From assembly GCF_000175575.2 (NCBI RefSeq), contig NZ_CP005986.1:999549-1063548 (forward strand): a stretch of DNA of 64,000 nt, written 5' to 3'. Under the pieces are notes generated by a model. The model did not search any database, was not told the DNA's origin, and worked only from the letters and a program-made list of their open reading frames with translations. This DNA comes from Acidithiobacillus caldus ATCC 51756 (GTDB lineage Bacteria > Pseudomonadota > Gammaproteobacteria > Acidithiobacillales > Acidithiobacillaceae). Numbering within the stretch: the first letter of the stretch is position 1; every line of letters begins with the position of its first letter. Below, piece after piece: positions 7,907 through 16,482 of the stretch. The position numbers and the translations under genes were made by a program.

Positions 7907-9217
7907 GTGCGTAGACGGTCCCGAACAACGCGCCTCGGCGTCTGGATGAACGGACTTCGGGTGGGCGATTGGTTGGTTGATGGCCACGGAACCCATATCT
8001 GGACCTACGATCCCGCGTGGCTCGCATCGCCGTACCGGCGTCCCATTTCGCTCTCCCTGCCGTTGTCCGGCGCTCCAAGTCGTGGCCAACGAGTGCGGCG
8101 CTATTTCGATAACCTCTTGCCCGACAGCCCAGAAATCCGCCGCCGAATCCAACGGCGTTTCAATGCGCCATCCATGACGCCCATGGATCTGCTCGCCGAG
8201 ATTGGCCGCGATTGTGTCGGTGCCGTGCAACTCCTGCCCGACGACCAAAGCCCGCAAGATCCAGACGGCATAGCGGCAGAACCCCTGTCGGAAGCACAGG
8301 TGGCCGCGGTACTCGCGCAAATCACCACAGCAGCGTATGCAGACGCGGATGACTTTCGCATCTCACTGGCTGGTGCACAAGAGAAAACGGCTCTGCTCTT
8401 TTTGCGGGGTCAGTGGTACAAGCCCAAAGGACCCACGGCCACCACGCATATTCTCAAGCTTCCCATCGGACAAAAGCACGCCCACGCCGTGGATTTGCGC
8501 GAATCCGTAGAGAACGAGTGGCTTTGTATCCAGATTCTCCAAGCGTATGGACTGCCGACGGCACAGGCGACCATCGAAACCTTTATCGACCAAAAGGTGC
8601 TGGTGGTGGAACGTTTTGATCGAAGGCTCACCGCCGATGGACGCTTGTTGCGGTTGCCGCAAGAGGATTTGTGCCAAGCTCTGGGCGTGGGACCAGAGCA
8701 GAAATATGAAACCGAAGGTGGCCCAGATATTCCTTCCGTTCTGGATGTGCTCCTTGGTTCTGATGATCCCGCAGAAGATCGCCTCCGCTTCTTTCTGGCG
8801 CAAGTTGTCTTTCTGCTGCTGGCAGCCATCGACGGGCATGGAAAAAACTTCAGTATTTTTCTGGAAGTGGACGGGCGATATCGCTTGACGCCCTTGTACG
8901 ACGTCCTTTCTGCCTATCCCATTTTGGGTAATGGACCAGGTCAAATCGCCCCGCAAAAACTGAAGATGGCGATGGCATGGCAGGGTGAGCGAAATCGGAC
9001 TTATCACTGGCAGCAAATATCGCGACACCACATTCTCGCAACCGCAAAGAAGTGCGGTATCCCCAATGGAGAAGTACTGCTGGACGAGCTTCTCAGCAAC
9101 ACTCCCCATGTGATCGACACGGTCGGCGCAAAGCTGTATCCGGATTTTCCGCAATTGCTCGCCGAGACCATTTTGCAGGGCATGAAACAAAAGGCGCGTC
9201 AACTGACGACGTCCTGA
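7907..9217 (+). CDS. hipA: HipA-type serine/threonine kinase toxin
   Basis: 436 residues, full length for HipA, GTG start directly after the hipB stop. Visible motifs are LVDGHGTHIWTYDPAWL (N-subdomain), YFDNLLPDS (the FDNLLP signature), SLAGAQEKTALL (nucleotide-binding loop), VVERFDR, AIDGHGKNFSIF (catalytic Asp and Asn, usually DGHAKNFS) and LYDVLSAYP (metal-binding Asp). All key kinase residues are therefore present. HipA kinases phosphorylate glutamyl-tRNA synthetase or related targets and induce growth arrest. It sits within the glycan locus without obvious link to it. Confidence 0.9.
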   Translation: MRRRSRTTRLGVWMNGLRVGDWLVDGHGTHIWTYDPAWLASPYRRPISLSLPLSGAPSRGQRVRRYFDNLLPDSPEIRRRIQRRFNAPSMTPMDLLAEIGRDCVGAVQLLPDDQSPQDPDGIAAEPLSEAQVAAVLAQITTAAYADADDFRISLAGAQEKTALLFLRGQWYKPKGPTATTHILKLPIGQKHAHAVDLRESVENEWLCIQILQAYGLPTAQATIETFIDQKVLVVERFDRRLTADGRLLRLPQEDLCQALGVGPEQKYETEGGPDIPSVLDVLLGSDDPAEDRLRFFLAQVVFLLLAAIDGHGKNFSIFLEVDGRYRLTPLYDVLSAYPILGNGPGQIAPQKLKMAMAWQGERNRTYHWQQISRHHILATAKKCGIPNGEVLLDELLSNTPHVIDTVGAKLYPDFPQLLAETILQGMKQKARQLTTS

Positions 9218-9266
9218 AGCCTTTTCCTGCGCCCTGCGCGGTATGCCCATCAATACTCCTTATCGT

Positions 9267-11045
9267 TCAGCGTAAAACAGCGATATGCTCCGGCCAGCCG
9301 GGCGCCCCCCGTAGCTGCCAGACATCCTCCTGGGGTAGAAAGTGTTGCTCCAAAAACTGCCGTGCGGTGGCGTTGCGGCCGGTATCCACCCAATCCGCCC
9401 GCAACGTCTGTCCCTGGTCACCCAGGCGGCAAAGGTGCTGTAGCAGGGTGTCCTCGAGACCCAATCCAAAGACGCGGCAGGAAAGCACCAATTGCCGCAG
9501 ACGATTACCCTGTAGCAGGGCTAACCCGACCAAGCCATGCTCGGTCATGCGGTCGCGGGCGCGCAGGGCATAGAGCTGCCCCCCCTCCGCCACAAAGGCA
9601 CCTATCTCCGCCATCGTCCAGCGTTGGCCGGTGGTATTGAACTGGTTGGTCTTGTTGAGCAATTCCAGGGCGCGGGCAAACTGCGGGCTTTGCAGGTCTA
9701 GGGTCAGGATTTCCACCGCCAAGCCCAGCTCCCGCAAGTAGCCCTCTCGATCTCCACTGGCGAGGTGGCTATCGCGTTGCACTTTGGCCTGGATGGCCTC
9801 GGTACGTTGCTGGCTCTCAGCACTCAGCCGGGGCACCTGATAGGGAACGCCATACAAGAGCTCCGCGCGCCAGGTGTGAGGGTCGCCCGTTAGGGTCCGC
9901 ATTTGCGGAAAGGCGCGGGTGACTTCGGCAATTTCGAGGGGGTTGTCGTCAATAAAGACGGTATGTTCGGGCAGCACATTGACGGCCTGCAGAATCTCCC
10001 GCACGTTTTGCGATTTGGGCTGCCAATTGACGCGGGTAACCGCAAAGTCCTCCCAGCGAATCCGCCCGTACCACACTTTATCGAAGTTGGCGCGGGTTAG
10101 TGCCTCCTCATTTTTGGAGCAGATGGCGAGCACAATGCCACGGCGTTTGCACTCGATGAGGGCTTCGGCATAGCCAATGGGCCAGCCTTCGGTATGGTCG
10201 CCGGGCACGATTTCTTCTTCTTCGGCAAGGACGCCTTTCCAGAGGGTATTGTCGAGGTCGGTGATGATGAGTTTGACGGGTTGCTCGGCATCCAAAACGG
10301 AGAGCATTTGGTCGAGGCGTTGCAGGATGCGCCCCGGCAAGGGGTGTTCGTCACGACCAGAAAGCAGGCCCGCATGGGCAAAGCAGAAGTCATAGCCGTC
10401 GTAGATGCCACGGTCGCCCTCGGCGCGGAGGAGGTCGTTGATTTCTAGATAGTAGCTGCTGGGATTTTGCGACAGACGCGCAGCGAGATGGTTATTGAGG
10501 GCGTGCACCAATTGGTAAATACCCCCGCGCTGCCGGGGCGTGAACAGCCCAGAGCTGGTGGCAGGGGGCTCAATAAAGGAGAGTAAGAAGACGGGTGTAC
10601 CGCCTTGCATGGCATCGGTAAAGTGCTGCAATAATCCATCGAGCACATCTTGTGCGCGGCTGATGACGGCGTCGGGATCCAGGTCTTTTTGGTAAAGCAG
10701 GTCTGCATCGTGAAACTCAACCAATTCCTGCGCGGCTTGCCCGAGTATGGTTCGCAGTGATAGGACCACCAGAACCCCATCGAACTTTACAACCTTAGGG
10801 AGCGCGGGGAGCTCGTGCAGGCCCGATTGATAGAGCACGTGCTCCATTTGCCAGCCCAATGCCATGGCGCAGTTTGCGAGGTGTTCAGCTAGGCAACCGC
10901 CGAAAAGTAGAATGCGTCGTGAACAACATTCGTTTTGCTGGGTGGTGACAGATGGCCGCCGATAATCGCTGGCTACCAATTTTTCTCCGCGCAAGCGAAC
11001 TTTAAGACGTAACCAGTGCAGCCAATTCATGATCAAGACAACCAT
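9267..11045 (-). CDS. FkbH-like HAD-superfamily protein
   Basis: 592 residues, ATG at 11045 (a second ATG lies at 11030). N-terminal about 230 residues contain ILLFGGCLAEHLAN, an SGNH-like segment typical of long FkbH proteins. The HAD domain (about residues 240-390) has IITDLDNTLWKGVLAEE with the DxDxT nucleophile block, AICSKNEEAL and FIDDNPLEIAEV. The C-terminal part has LLNKTNQFNTTGQRW and a GNAT-like GLVGLALLQGN, as in FkbH. Classical FkbH dephosphorylates 1,3-bisphosphoglycerate to load glyceryl units on an ACP. Stand-alone FkbH homologues are common in polysaccharide loci with unknown role. No dedicated ACP is next to it; the nearest ACP is in the PKS at 38.7 kb. Confidence 0.85.
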   Translation of the reverse strand: MVVLIMNWLHWLRLKVRLRGEKLVASDYRRPSVTTQQNECCSRRILLFGGCLAEHLANCAMALGWQMEHVLYQSGLHELPALPKVVKFDGVLVVLSLRTILGQAAQELVEFHDADLLYQKDLDPDAVISRAQDVLDGLLQHFTDAMQGGTPVFLLSFIEPPATSSGLFTPRQRGGIYQLVHALNNHLAARLSQNPSSYYLEINDLLRAEGDRGIYDGYDFCFAHAGLLSGRDEHPLPGRILQRLDQMLSVLDAEQPVKLIITDLDNTLWKGVLAEEEEIVPGDHTEGWPIGYAEALIECKRRGIVLAICSKNEEALTRANFDKVWYGRIRWEDFAVTRVNWQPKSQNVREILQAVNVLPEHTVFIDDNPLEIAEVTRAFPQMRTLTGDPHTWRAELLYGVPYQVPRLSAESQQRTEAIQAKVQRDSHLASGDREGYLRELGLAVEILTLDLQSPQFARALELLNKTNQFNTTGQRWTMAEIGAFVAEGGQLYALRARDRMTEHGLVGLALLQGNRLRQLVLSCRVFGLGLEDTLLQHLCRLGDQGQTLRADWVDTGRNATARQFLEQHFLPQEDVWQLRGAPGWPEHIAVLR

Positions 11046-11174
11046 CCAATTTCGCGCTTCCCGGTTTCGCTGCCCAAGCGTCTTATGAGGTGGTCCATAT
11101 AGTTTGGACAGCCTGCCGGGTTGATTAAGCTCTGGGCAGTTTTCATAGCAGGTCAGATACCGTCTTGCGCGTAA

Positions 11175-12143
11175 TCAGGCAACCTTAAATTCGGGATCGA
11201 AGGGTTTGCCAGATTTGAGCACACCAAAAGCGAGATGCAGTAGCTTGCGCATGGCGGCCACCACCAGTTGCATGGGACGTTTGCCGTTGAGGAGGAGTCG
11301 GTTGCAGAAGGCGGAGATCAAGGGATTGTACCGTTTGGCTACCACGGCCGGCAGGTACAATGCCTTACGCAGCAAGGCGTTCCCCGCCTTGGCAATGGGA
11401 GTCTTCCCCGCCCATTGTCCTGATTGGCGAACGGTAGGATTAAGACCGGCGTAAGCGACCACCTGCTTGACCGAAGGAAAGCGGTCCAGAGGACTGAGAA
11501 AGGCCAGCACGGTGGCGGCTGTACTGTCTCCAATGCCCGGAATCGTGGAAAGCAAATCCTGTTGCCTCTTCAGGTCAGGGTGGTTGTCGATATGAATCTC
11601 GATTTGAGCACGGACGATCTGAATTTGCTGACCCAGGAATTCCAAGTGCGCTTCCACCGATTGCCGAGCTAACCCTTCTGCGGATTCCAGGCGGTTGTTC
11701 TCCATGGTCTGCAACGTCAAAAGATCTTCCAGGCGTTATATCAGAGCCTGGAGCGCAACGATCTCCTCCGCCGGGGATACCCACGCTGCAGGACGATGCA
11801 TCCGGCAGTAGCGGGCAATGAGTCGGGCATCGGCCTTGTCCGTTTTGGCTCGAGTCAACTCGGTCTTGCCAAAGGCGTGGATCTGGGCTGGGTTGACGAC
11901 ACTGACCAAGAGCTGCTGTTGCGAAAGGTAACGCGCCAGATTCCGCCCATAGGCGCCGGTGGCTTCCATGCACAAGTGGGCTTCCCGAGCCTCGTATCGG
12001 CCCAGCCAAGCCACAAATTGCCGATAACCCACAGGATGGTTGGGAAAGGCTTTGCTGTGATACTTGCCCTCAGTAGTCAGGAGGGCTACATCGAACTTGG
12101 CCTTGGCCACATCGATGCCGACAAAAAGGGTGGTTTCTGCCAT
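11175..12143 (-). pseudogene. IS110-family transposase, nonsense-interrupted
   Basis: A 969-bp frame that would encode 322 residues is broken by an in-frame TAA at 11736-11738. The N-terminal part (12143-11739) has the DEDD domain: LFVGIDVAKAKFDVALL, CMEATGAYGRNLA, TKTDKADARLIARYC. The C-terminal part has the transposase_20 helix-hairpin-helix: LLSTIPGIGDSTAATVLAFL and AYAGLNPTVRQSGQW with GNALLRKALYLPA. Reading through the stop gives a contiguous IS110 protein, so only one nonsense codon separates the halves. IS110 elements usually lack terminal inverted repeats, so exact ends cannot be set; flanks 11046-11174 and 12144-12287 show no other gene. Confidence 0.9.
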
Positions 12144-12287
12144 ACCGATCTCCTTTCAAAAGATTACAGCGATCTACGGACTATGCCGGTTCATCCTTAT
12201 GGGTGCAGGCTCTTGCCCAGGGCAGGCCTTGGATACCGTCCGAACTAATGGCAAAGTTGAGGTGGACCATTCATCTGACTTTCAGGA

Positions 12288-13205
12288 TCAAGTCCTTAGG
12301 CTACCTACAATCTTGCCCACCTCGCTCCGGGGATCAGCCGAAGGGTGCCAATCCAGAAGGACTGGTATGGTGGACCAAAACATAAGGCTGCCTGTCTCGC
12401 TAAACCTTCGGCGTAGATCGCCTCCGGGGTTTTCCCTCCGAGGGAGGAATGCGGCCTTTCGCCATTGTACCAGGCAAAGTAGCTCCTGAGACCCGCTTTG
12501 AGTTCTGTCGGTGTCCGCTGGCCGCAGATAGACGTGCTCATACTTGACGGTACGCCAGAGCCGCTCTACGAAAACGTTGTCCAGCGCTCGTCCTTTGCCA
12601 TCCATGCTAATGCGCACGTCGTGCCGCCGCAGTACCCCGAGGAACGCCTCCGAAGTGAACTGCGCGCCCTGGTCGGTATTGAAGATCTCCGGCGCACCGT
12701 ATCGACGTAGGGCCTCCTCCAAGGCTTCGACACAGAATCCCGCATCCAGGCTATTGGAGACCCGCCAAGACAGCACCTTCCGGCTGAACCAGTCCACGAC
12801 GGCGACGAGGTACTGAAATCCCCGGGCCATGGGCAGATAGGTCACGTCTGCGGACCAGACCTGGTTCGGGCGATCGATGGCCACGCCGCGCAGCAGGTAG
12901 GGGTACTTGGGGTGTTGTGGATGGGGCTTGCTCGTGTGCGGCCCAGGGGCTACGGCTGCCATACCGAGGATACGCATGGCACGGTGCACGGTTTTGAGAT
13001 TGACCACAGCCCCCTCCGCCTTCAGCATCCGATGGATCTGCCGCCTGCCCATGAACGGAAAGGCCGTGTAGACACGGTCGATGGCCCGCAACAGGCGATC
13101 GTCCACCGGCCGGGGATGGGCACGGTAATAGATGGTACTGCGAGGCACACCGAGCAGCACGCACTGGCGGTGTACGGATATACGAGAATGGGCCCGATCG
13201 CTCAT
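12288..13205 (-). pseudogene. IS3-family transposase OrfB, frameshifted near the C-terminus
   Basis: The rve integrase core is visible: PNQVWSADVTYLPMARGFQY (first Asp), VVDWFSRKVLSW, FNTDQGAQFTSEAF (second Asp) and SMDGKGRALDNVFVERLWRT (Glu region). Near 12510-12525 the frame is lost after YEHVYLRPADT. The expected continuation LKAGLRSYFAWYNGERPHSS lies in another frame (ending 12305). The start overlaps the upstream orfA stop (ATGA), the normal IS3 arrangement. The displaced NGERPHSSLGGKTP block is strongly conserved in IS3 OrfB, so a single indel is the simplest reading. Confidence 0.85.
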
Positions 13206-13566
13206 TTGCCGCCTCTCCCGATCCGGGACATGAGACCGGGCCTGGAGGCTAAAAAATCGCGCTCTACCTCCAGCTGGCCGATCTTCCGATACAGCGCCTG
13301 CACGTCCACGGACTCCTCAGGCTGGGTCCTTCCCCGCTCGAAGGCCGTAGCCGCGTGTTCCACCAGCTGCCGACGCCAAGCGTTGATCATAGTGGGATGC
13401 ACCCCAAACTCCTGAGCCAGCTCTGCTATCGTCTTATCGCCCTGCAATGCCGCCAGAGCCACCTGCGCCTTAAACTCCGGCCTGTACTGCTTGCGTTTCC
13501 CCTTCATCTCCGACTCCTTGTTCAGAAGCCCAGAGCTTAACTCCCTGCCCAACTTTTGGGTGCCAC
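12367..13566 (-). mobile_element. IS3-family insertion sequence (approximate limits)
   Basis: Both transposase reading frames lie on the minus strand. The upstream end next to orfA reads TGGCACCCAAAAGTTGGG inward from 13564. The distal end near 12370 has an imperfect counterpart, TGGACCAAAACAT. The similarity is weak and no target duplication was found, so the limits are approximate. It abuts the IS110 copy. Confidence 0.55.
13202..13507 (-). CDS. IS3-family transposase OrfA (HTH_Tnp_1)
   Basis: About 101 residues from MKGKRKQYRPEFKAQVALAA, the typical start of IS3-group OrfA; an upstream in-frame start at 13552 is less likely. The helix-turn-helix AELAQEFGVHPTMINAWRRQ is followed by a leucine-zipper-like region (VDVQALYRKIGQLEVERDFL). 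In IS3 elements OrfA and OrfB are joined by programmed -1 frameshifting to give the active transposase. Here OrfB has lost its C-terminal frame, so the copy is probably inactive by itself. Confidence 0.88.
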   Translation of the reverse strand: MKGKRKQYRPEFKAQVALAALQGDKTIAELAQEFGVHPTMINAWRRQLVEHAATAFERGRTQPEESVDVQALYRKIGQLEVERDFLASRPGLMSRIGRGGK

Positions 13567-13680
13567 TTCATTAATCCGCAACGCATCTACCGATGCGAGC
13601 GTGATGCAAATGCTTAATTTTAACGCAACAAATCGCACGCGTCAATTTGGTTCGCCGATAATTTTTTGAGCGCCTGCAAT

Positions 13681-15141
13681 TTAAGAAAGCTCAATGGATA
13701 TTTTAATGATAGGGCTTGATGGGTGCGAAATCCAACAGCCATTGACTGCTGACAAAATGGTCCCATCGAGAAATTCTATTCGGTAAGCCAGGTTTAACCG
13801 TGAGTAAGAATTGATTTTCAAACGGAACCCTTTGATATATCTGGATTGATTCCTAGTACCACAGAATTCTCCACCGAAACAGATATCCGAAACATCTCCT
13901 TCAATAAACATTACCTGGTATCTAATGTCAGACCATTTTAACGCAGCGCTTGCGGGATATATGCAAATACCCTCGATACAGTTGCCATCTCGAGATGAAA
14001 TTTCTTGTTCTGGCCAGAACGAAATGTCTCCAATGTTTGAGATGTGAGCATCGATATCTAAATGAGCAGTTTTATTTAGTAATTTGCGATTCGAGTTATA
14101 AATATCGTCGGAACCACATATCAATGCTCTAAACTCATTTAAGACTGCCGCATAGTAGCGTTCGACGTTTGATCTTGTTAATAAGGACGAAAACAATGAT
14201 GCCGAGTTTTCAGCAATTCTATTATATAGGACGTGGTTATGCTCGAACTCTGAAACAACTTTTTCGATGTCTGAATGTTCTTTAATTTCAATATAATTTA
14301 CTCCTTCTTGTAAGGCTCTGTGGTAATAGCTGATCCAATCAGACCTATATTTTAATAACAATGAATTACTAAGCAAAGCAATAGCAACGCGAGACAGAGT
14401 CGGTCCATTTCCATCTACGGAAATGATATATTTGTATGCGAACTGCTCTTGCCACCCTATGTATCGCGGCTTGCAAAAATCAAATGATCTCAAGTATGCT
14501 TCTGTTTCGCCATTGTCGCACTGAACAATATTGGGAAGCCTGAAGATTACCTGATCGCTATTAGAAAAGTGCTTTGCTGCGCTTACGCGAACAGATGGAT
14601 CGTTATCGATATTCTCTCTAGTATTTTGGCAGCCGCGGGTTTCTCTTTGATTGGTGCCCGTAGTGCTGCCAACGAATATTGCCATATTTATCTTTTCGAG
14701 AAACGTCAGTGGGTCAATAAACTGTCTTCGGTGATAGTAATTTTGTTCGAAAATCTCGAAATCCGGAACTACTATAACACCGAGCTGTCCAACTCTTTTA
14801 TGAAAGCTAAAAATCGGAATATCACGATCGTCTGTCATATCTTCAAATTCATAGAATATTTTTAATCCTTGGATATTGATAAATCGCGCAATTCTTTGGA
14901 GCTGCGAGTGCACGCTGATAACGCGAGACTCAATGGCATCCCATTTGCACTCTTCTGGCTCTCGAGTCACTTCGTTATTAGCATCGATAGTGAATGCGTA
15001 AACGCTCTTAGATTGGAGTTGGGCATTTGCAGCCGCGTTGTAAAAATTTTGTGGCATTGACTTCAATAGTTCACCTGCACCAGCTATATCTTCCTTCATG
15101 AAATTAAGAAAGTCATCATAAGTCATAAAATATTTAGACAT
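13681..15141 (-). CDS. GT90 (CAP10/LpsA-like) glycosyltransferase with C-terminal ChW-like domain
   Basis: 486 residues, ATG preceded by AAGGAGA. The central signature is KYIISVDGNGPTLSRVAIAL then SNSLLLKYRSDWISYYHRAL and GVNYIEI. This closely fits the Glyco_transf_90 pattern (KYxxxxDGxGxSxR...L.SNS..lK..S....Y.ALxPxxHYxxI). The C-terminal about 85 residues (GGEFCGTRNQSRYIKGFRLK and NGCWIS) look like a clostridial-hydrophobic-W (ChW)-type beta domain. GT90 enzymes transfer xylose, glucose or related sugars to glycan or LPS acceptors. The gene is visibly AT-richer than its neighbours. ISL3 and IS5 elements separate it from the rest of the capsule operon. GT90 assignment is good, ChW assignment tentative. 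Confidence 0.7.
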   Translation of the reverse strand: MSKYFMTYDDFLNFMKEDIAGAGELLKSMPQNFYNAAANAQLQSKSVYAFTIDANNEVTREPEECKWDAIESRVISVHSQLQRIARFINIQGLKIFYEFEDMTDDRDIPIFSFHKRVGQLGVIVVPDFEIFEQNYYHRRQFIDPLTFLEKINMAIFVGSTTGTNQRETRGCQNTRENIDNDPSVRVSAAKHFSNSDQVIFRLPNIVQCDNGETEAYLRSFDFCKPRYIGWQEQFAYKYIISVDGNGPTLSRVAIALLSNSLLLKYRSDWISYYHRALQEGVNYIEIKEHSDIEKVVSEFEHNHVLYNRIAENSASLFSSLLTRSNVERYYAAVLNEFRALICGSDDIYNSNRKLLNKTAHLDIDAHISNIGDISFWPEQEISSRDGNCIEGICIYPASAALKWSDIRYQVMFIEGDVSDICFGGEFCGTRNQSRYIKGFRLKINSYSRLNLAYRIEFLDGTILSAVNGCWISHPSSPIIKISIELS

Positions 15142-15161
15142 ATAATATTCTCCTTGGTGTT

Positions 15162-16471
15162 GGTTCTTTGACGTTTCATGTGGGTATCCTGAGATCCAGT
15201 TTACCGAGGATCAGGTAGGTCATGTTGATAAAGTTATTGTGAGTGCTGTTGCCACGGGCTCTGGCCTTGGCCTTGGCAGATGGGATGGGGCTATTGAAGC
15301 CTTCCAGAATCCTGCGGGTGTCTTGACTCTCGAACCAGCGGAGCACCCCATCCCAGTGATTCATGAGGATGTAGACGACCTTGACCATTGGCGGTAATCC
15401 GCTGTCTTTGGCGTTTTCCACCCAGGCCGTGAGCAGGGTGGTGTCCTGGTGGCGATTCCGGACGGTGAAGATTTCTTGGAAGGTCAGGCGAAGCGGATAA
15501 GCCTGAGCTGTCTTGAGGTTCTGGTTCTTGAGGATCTCCTGGAGCCTGGCGCTTTGCTTGGCGGAGAGCTTTCCCAGGTTCTTGAGCCGAAGCCAGCGGC
15601 TCTTTTTCAGGTCGGGTTGTGAGAGGACTTCCCCCTTGCGCACGGCATCTACGGCCTCATTGACGAGCTTCAAGAGGTGGAAGCGATCGAAGGTGACCTG
15701 GGCGTTGGGCAGGTGTTCTGCGGCCCCTTTTTGGAAGGCTGGCGAGAGGTCCATGCTGACCTCCGTAATGGCCTTGGCGCTACCGCCATGGGCCTGCAGA
15801 TCTTCGGAGAACTGCTCAAAGGTCTTGGCATCCTTGCCGGGTGTGGCAAAGAGCAAGCGCTTGGCCTCCAGGTCCACAAACAGGGTGATGTAATCATGGC
15901 CGCGCCGGCCGCTCGTCTCATCGACACCGACGGAATGGACATCGGACATACCTACGGCCTTGCGGGCCTTGGCGACGTAGTGATCGAGCACCCGCCAGAG
16001 TCGCTGGTCCGTCTCCCGCACCAGGCGGGAGACCGTGAATACCGGCATCTCCCGGACCATGGCCATGACGAGAGCCTCGAAAAGCAGCGTGAATCCCGAA
16101 CCCTCCTGCGCCCAAGGGGCGGAAACCAAATGCACGCCGTGTTCCGGGCATCGGACCAGCGGTACCCGGGCATCGAGATAAGCCGCATGCTGGAAGAAGT
16201 CGAGGTGGCACCAGACCTTCTCCTGGGTGTCATAGACCGGACAATCCTGGCCGCAGACAGGGCACGGAAAACGACTGCCCTTGAGCAAGTTCACGTGCAG
16301 GTCCAGGCGCTTCTCCTCCAACGTGAATCGCACCTCGTCCACAACCCACGGCGGAACCAACCCCAACGCCAGAGCGAACAGTTGATTACCTTGGTCCATC
16401 CTCATCCTCAGCTCGCTGCCCTTCTCATAAAGCAATCATACCGCCTTACCCACTCAATGTGTCGAGGAGCC
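15162..16471. mobile_element. ISL3-family insertion sequence with imperfect terminal repeats
   Basis: Ends found by eye: left GGTTCTTTGACGTTTCATG from 15162 and right end, read inward on the minus strand, GGCTCCTCGACACATTGAG from 16471. Both continue into TGGGT, and about 16 of 24 positions match. That gives an element of about 1,310 bp around one transposase gene, the expected size for ISL3. No clear 8-bp target duplication is seen, so the flank may have been rearranged. It lies 20 bp upstream of the GT90 start and could supply or block its transcription. Confidence 0.75.
15176..16435 (-). CDS. ISL3-family transposase
   Basis: 419 residues. The N-terminal zinc-finger segment is RFPCPVCGQDCPVYDTQ plus VRCPEHG, followed by a helix-turn-helix region. 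The DDE_Tnp_ISL3 domain begins with VGVDETSGRRGHDYITLFVD (first Asp), continues with ITEVSMDLSPAFQKG (second Asp) and ends with LEGFNSPIPSAKAKARG (catalytic Glu region). The start may be one of the later ATGs (16408 or 16399). The frame is intact, so the copy is probably active. Confidence 0.92.
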   Translation of the reverse strand: MLYEKGSELRMRMDQGNQLFALALGLVPPWVVDEVRFTLEEKRLDLHVNLLKGSRFPCPVCGQDCPVYDTQEKVWCHLDFFQHAAYLDARVPLVRCPEHGVHLVSAPWAQEGSGFTLLFEALVMAMVREMPVFTVSRLVRETDQRLWRVLDHYVAKARKAVGMSDVHSVGVDETSGRRGHDYITLFVDLEAKRLLFATPGKDAKTFEQFSEDLQAHGGSAKAITEVSMDLSPAFQKGAAEHLPNAQVTFDRFHLLKLVNEAVDAVRKGEVLSQPDLKKSRWLRLKNLGKLSAKQSARLQEILKNQNLKTAQAYPLRLTFQEIFTVRNRHQDTTLLTAWVENAKDSGLPPMVKVVYILMNHWDGVLRWFESQDTRRILEGFNSPIPSAKAKARARGNSTHNNFINMTYLILGKLDLRIPT

Positions 16472-16482
16472 CCCATACCTCT

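Noticed and set aside
11736-11738. Programmed readthrough of the IS110 TAA codon
   Set aside because: IS110 transposases are normally encoded by one uninterrupted frame; a simple nonsense mutation explains the break.
12305-12541. Natural -1 frameshift in IS3 orfB
   Set aside because: IS3 frameshifting occurs at the orfA/orfB junction, not near the end of OrfB; this is an indel.
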